Assembly (NCBI GenBank): GCA_902783705.1
Contig: CACZSA010000218.1
Span: forward strand, 1-6,093
DNA length: 6,093 nt
Direction of reading: 5' to 3'
From: an uncultured Ruminococcus sp.
GTDB lineage: Bacteria > Bacillota > Clostridia > Oscillospirales > CAG-272
Below, piece by piece: positions 5,907-6,093 of the stretch (position 1 is its first letter; each line of letters begins with the position of its first letter). Under the pieces are notes generated by a model, which did not search any database, was not told the origin of the DNA, and saw only the letters and a program-made list of their open reading frames with translations. The position numbers and the translations under genes were made by a program.

Positions 5907-5952
5907 TGACCGAGCCCGCAGGCGAGACCGATTCCACCTCAGGTCAATCAGG

Positions 5953-6000
5953 GGCTGTCGCATTCACTTCAGAAATGGAGAAAATGCGACAGCCTTTTTT
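5953..6000 (+). terminator. Second intrinsic terminator, with no gene in front of it
   Basis: A perfect 12-bp stem, GGCTGTCGCATT (5953-5964) with AATGCGACAGCC (5983-5994), encloses an 18-base loop and is followed by six T residues (5995-6000). It comes two bases after the second tRNA-Glu tail copy. No coding gene lies between it and the previous terminator, so it either backs up the tRNA operon or ends a small RNA covering the structured element. Confidence 0.8.
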
Positions 6001-6006
6001 GCATTT

Positions 6007-6025
6007 GAAACCGGGTTCCGGTTTT
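6007..6025 (+). repeat. Small hairpin downstream of the second terminator
   Basis: GAAACCGG (6007-6014) pairs with CCGGTTTT (6018-6025) over 8 bp, ending in one G-T pair, with a GTT loop. No T-tract follows. Its role is unknown; it could be part of the spacer between repeat elements. Confidence 0.5.
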
Positions 6026-6048
6026 CATATCCTTTCAGACAAAACATT

Positions 6049-6093
6049 GTCATTGCGAGGAAGGCGTCCTGAGACGCCTGACGTGGCAATCTC
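6049..6093 (+). repeat. Palindromic intergenic repeat (GTCATTGCGAG ... GTGGCAATCTC class)
   Basis: GTCATTGCGAGG at 6049-6060 and GTGGCAATCTC at 6083-6093 bracket a perfect 7-bp hairpin, AGGCGTC (6062-6068) with GACGCCT (6073-6079), loop CTGA. ATTGC (6052-6056) and GCAAT (6086-6090) close the outer stem. This ATTGCGAG...GCAATCTC form is a widespread short palindromic repeat of bacterial intergenic regions, usually present in many genomic copies. The element reaches the window edge, so further units may follow. Confidence 0.7.

Larger units (their letters stand above)
5794..5950 (+). repeat. 22-base direct repeat of the tRNA-Glu 3' end (att-like), 135-base period
   Basis: Bases 5794-5815 (T-loop, T-stem, acceptor strand, discriminator and the AATCA that follows) recur at 5929-5950 with 20 of 22 identities; the changes are C to A at 5936 and G to A at 5941. 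Duplication of a tRNA 3' end is the usual product of site-specific integration, but only 135 bases separate the copies, too little for an integrase gene. The intervening DNA is filled with hairpins. It may be a non-autonomous tRNA-tail element, a deletion scar of a larger island, or a relic of tRNA duplication. Confidence 0.75.

Noticed and set aside
5929..5950. A second, complete tRNA gene ending at the tail copy
   Set aside because: Sequence upstream (5862-5928) folds into nested hairpins with no acceptor 5' strand, D-arm or anticodon arm that fits a cloverleaf.
5746..6072. A 108-codon plus-strand open frame across tRNA-Glu and the repeats
   Set aside because: It begins inside tRNA-Glu and passes through two terminators and several hairpins, with no ribosome site and no family resemblance.
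5791..6093. CRISPR array
   Set aside because: Repeats here differ from one another, spacing is irregular, and there are only two copies of the 22-base unit with no uniform spacers.

Overview
The window is GC-rich and almost entirely coding on the + strand up to about 5540, followed by a tRNA and structured-repeat region. A spoIIR gene, purine-rich Shine-Dalgarno sites, an elongator tRNA-Met of the Firmicutes type and U-tailed intrinsic terminators point to a high-GC member of the endospore-forming Firmicutes, probably a clostridial gut-type lineage. That placement is inference; no rRNA or species marker is present.

Region 1 (2-4830) is a co-directional gene run. It holds the 3' part of htpG (Hsp90 chaperone), a 275-residue protein that looks like a degenerate prephenate dehydratase plus ACT domain (overlapping htpG by one base), an alpha-phosphoglucomutase/phosphomannomutase (52-base gap) and a CE15-type glucuronoyl-esterase-like hydrolase without a signal peptide (21-base gap). 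A strong intrinsic terminator closes the run. The last two genes plausibly share a sugar-processing role; the link of the first two to them is positional only.

Region 2 (about 4854-5540) is spoIIR, the secreted signal that triggers sigma-E activation in the mother cell. It has its own leader with a candidate sigma-F promoter, consistent with forespore expression.

Region 3 (5541-5848) is a stable-RNA unit. An A/T-tract upstream region and a near-perfect sigma-A promoter drive tRNA-Met(CAT) and tRNA-Glu(TTC), which end in a perfect hairpin terminator.

Region 4 (5849-6093) holds no gene but is dense in structure. It contains an exact 13-base inverted copy of the tRNA-Glu T-arm, a nested hairpin, a 22-base imperfect direct copy of the tRNA-Glu 3' end exactly 135 bases downstream of the original, a second intrinsic terminator with no gene in front of it, a further hairpin, and an ATTGC...GCAAT palindromic repeat running to the window edge. 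This tRNA-derived element is the most unusual thing in the window.
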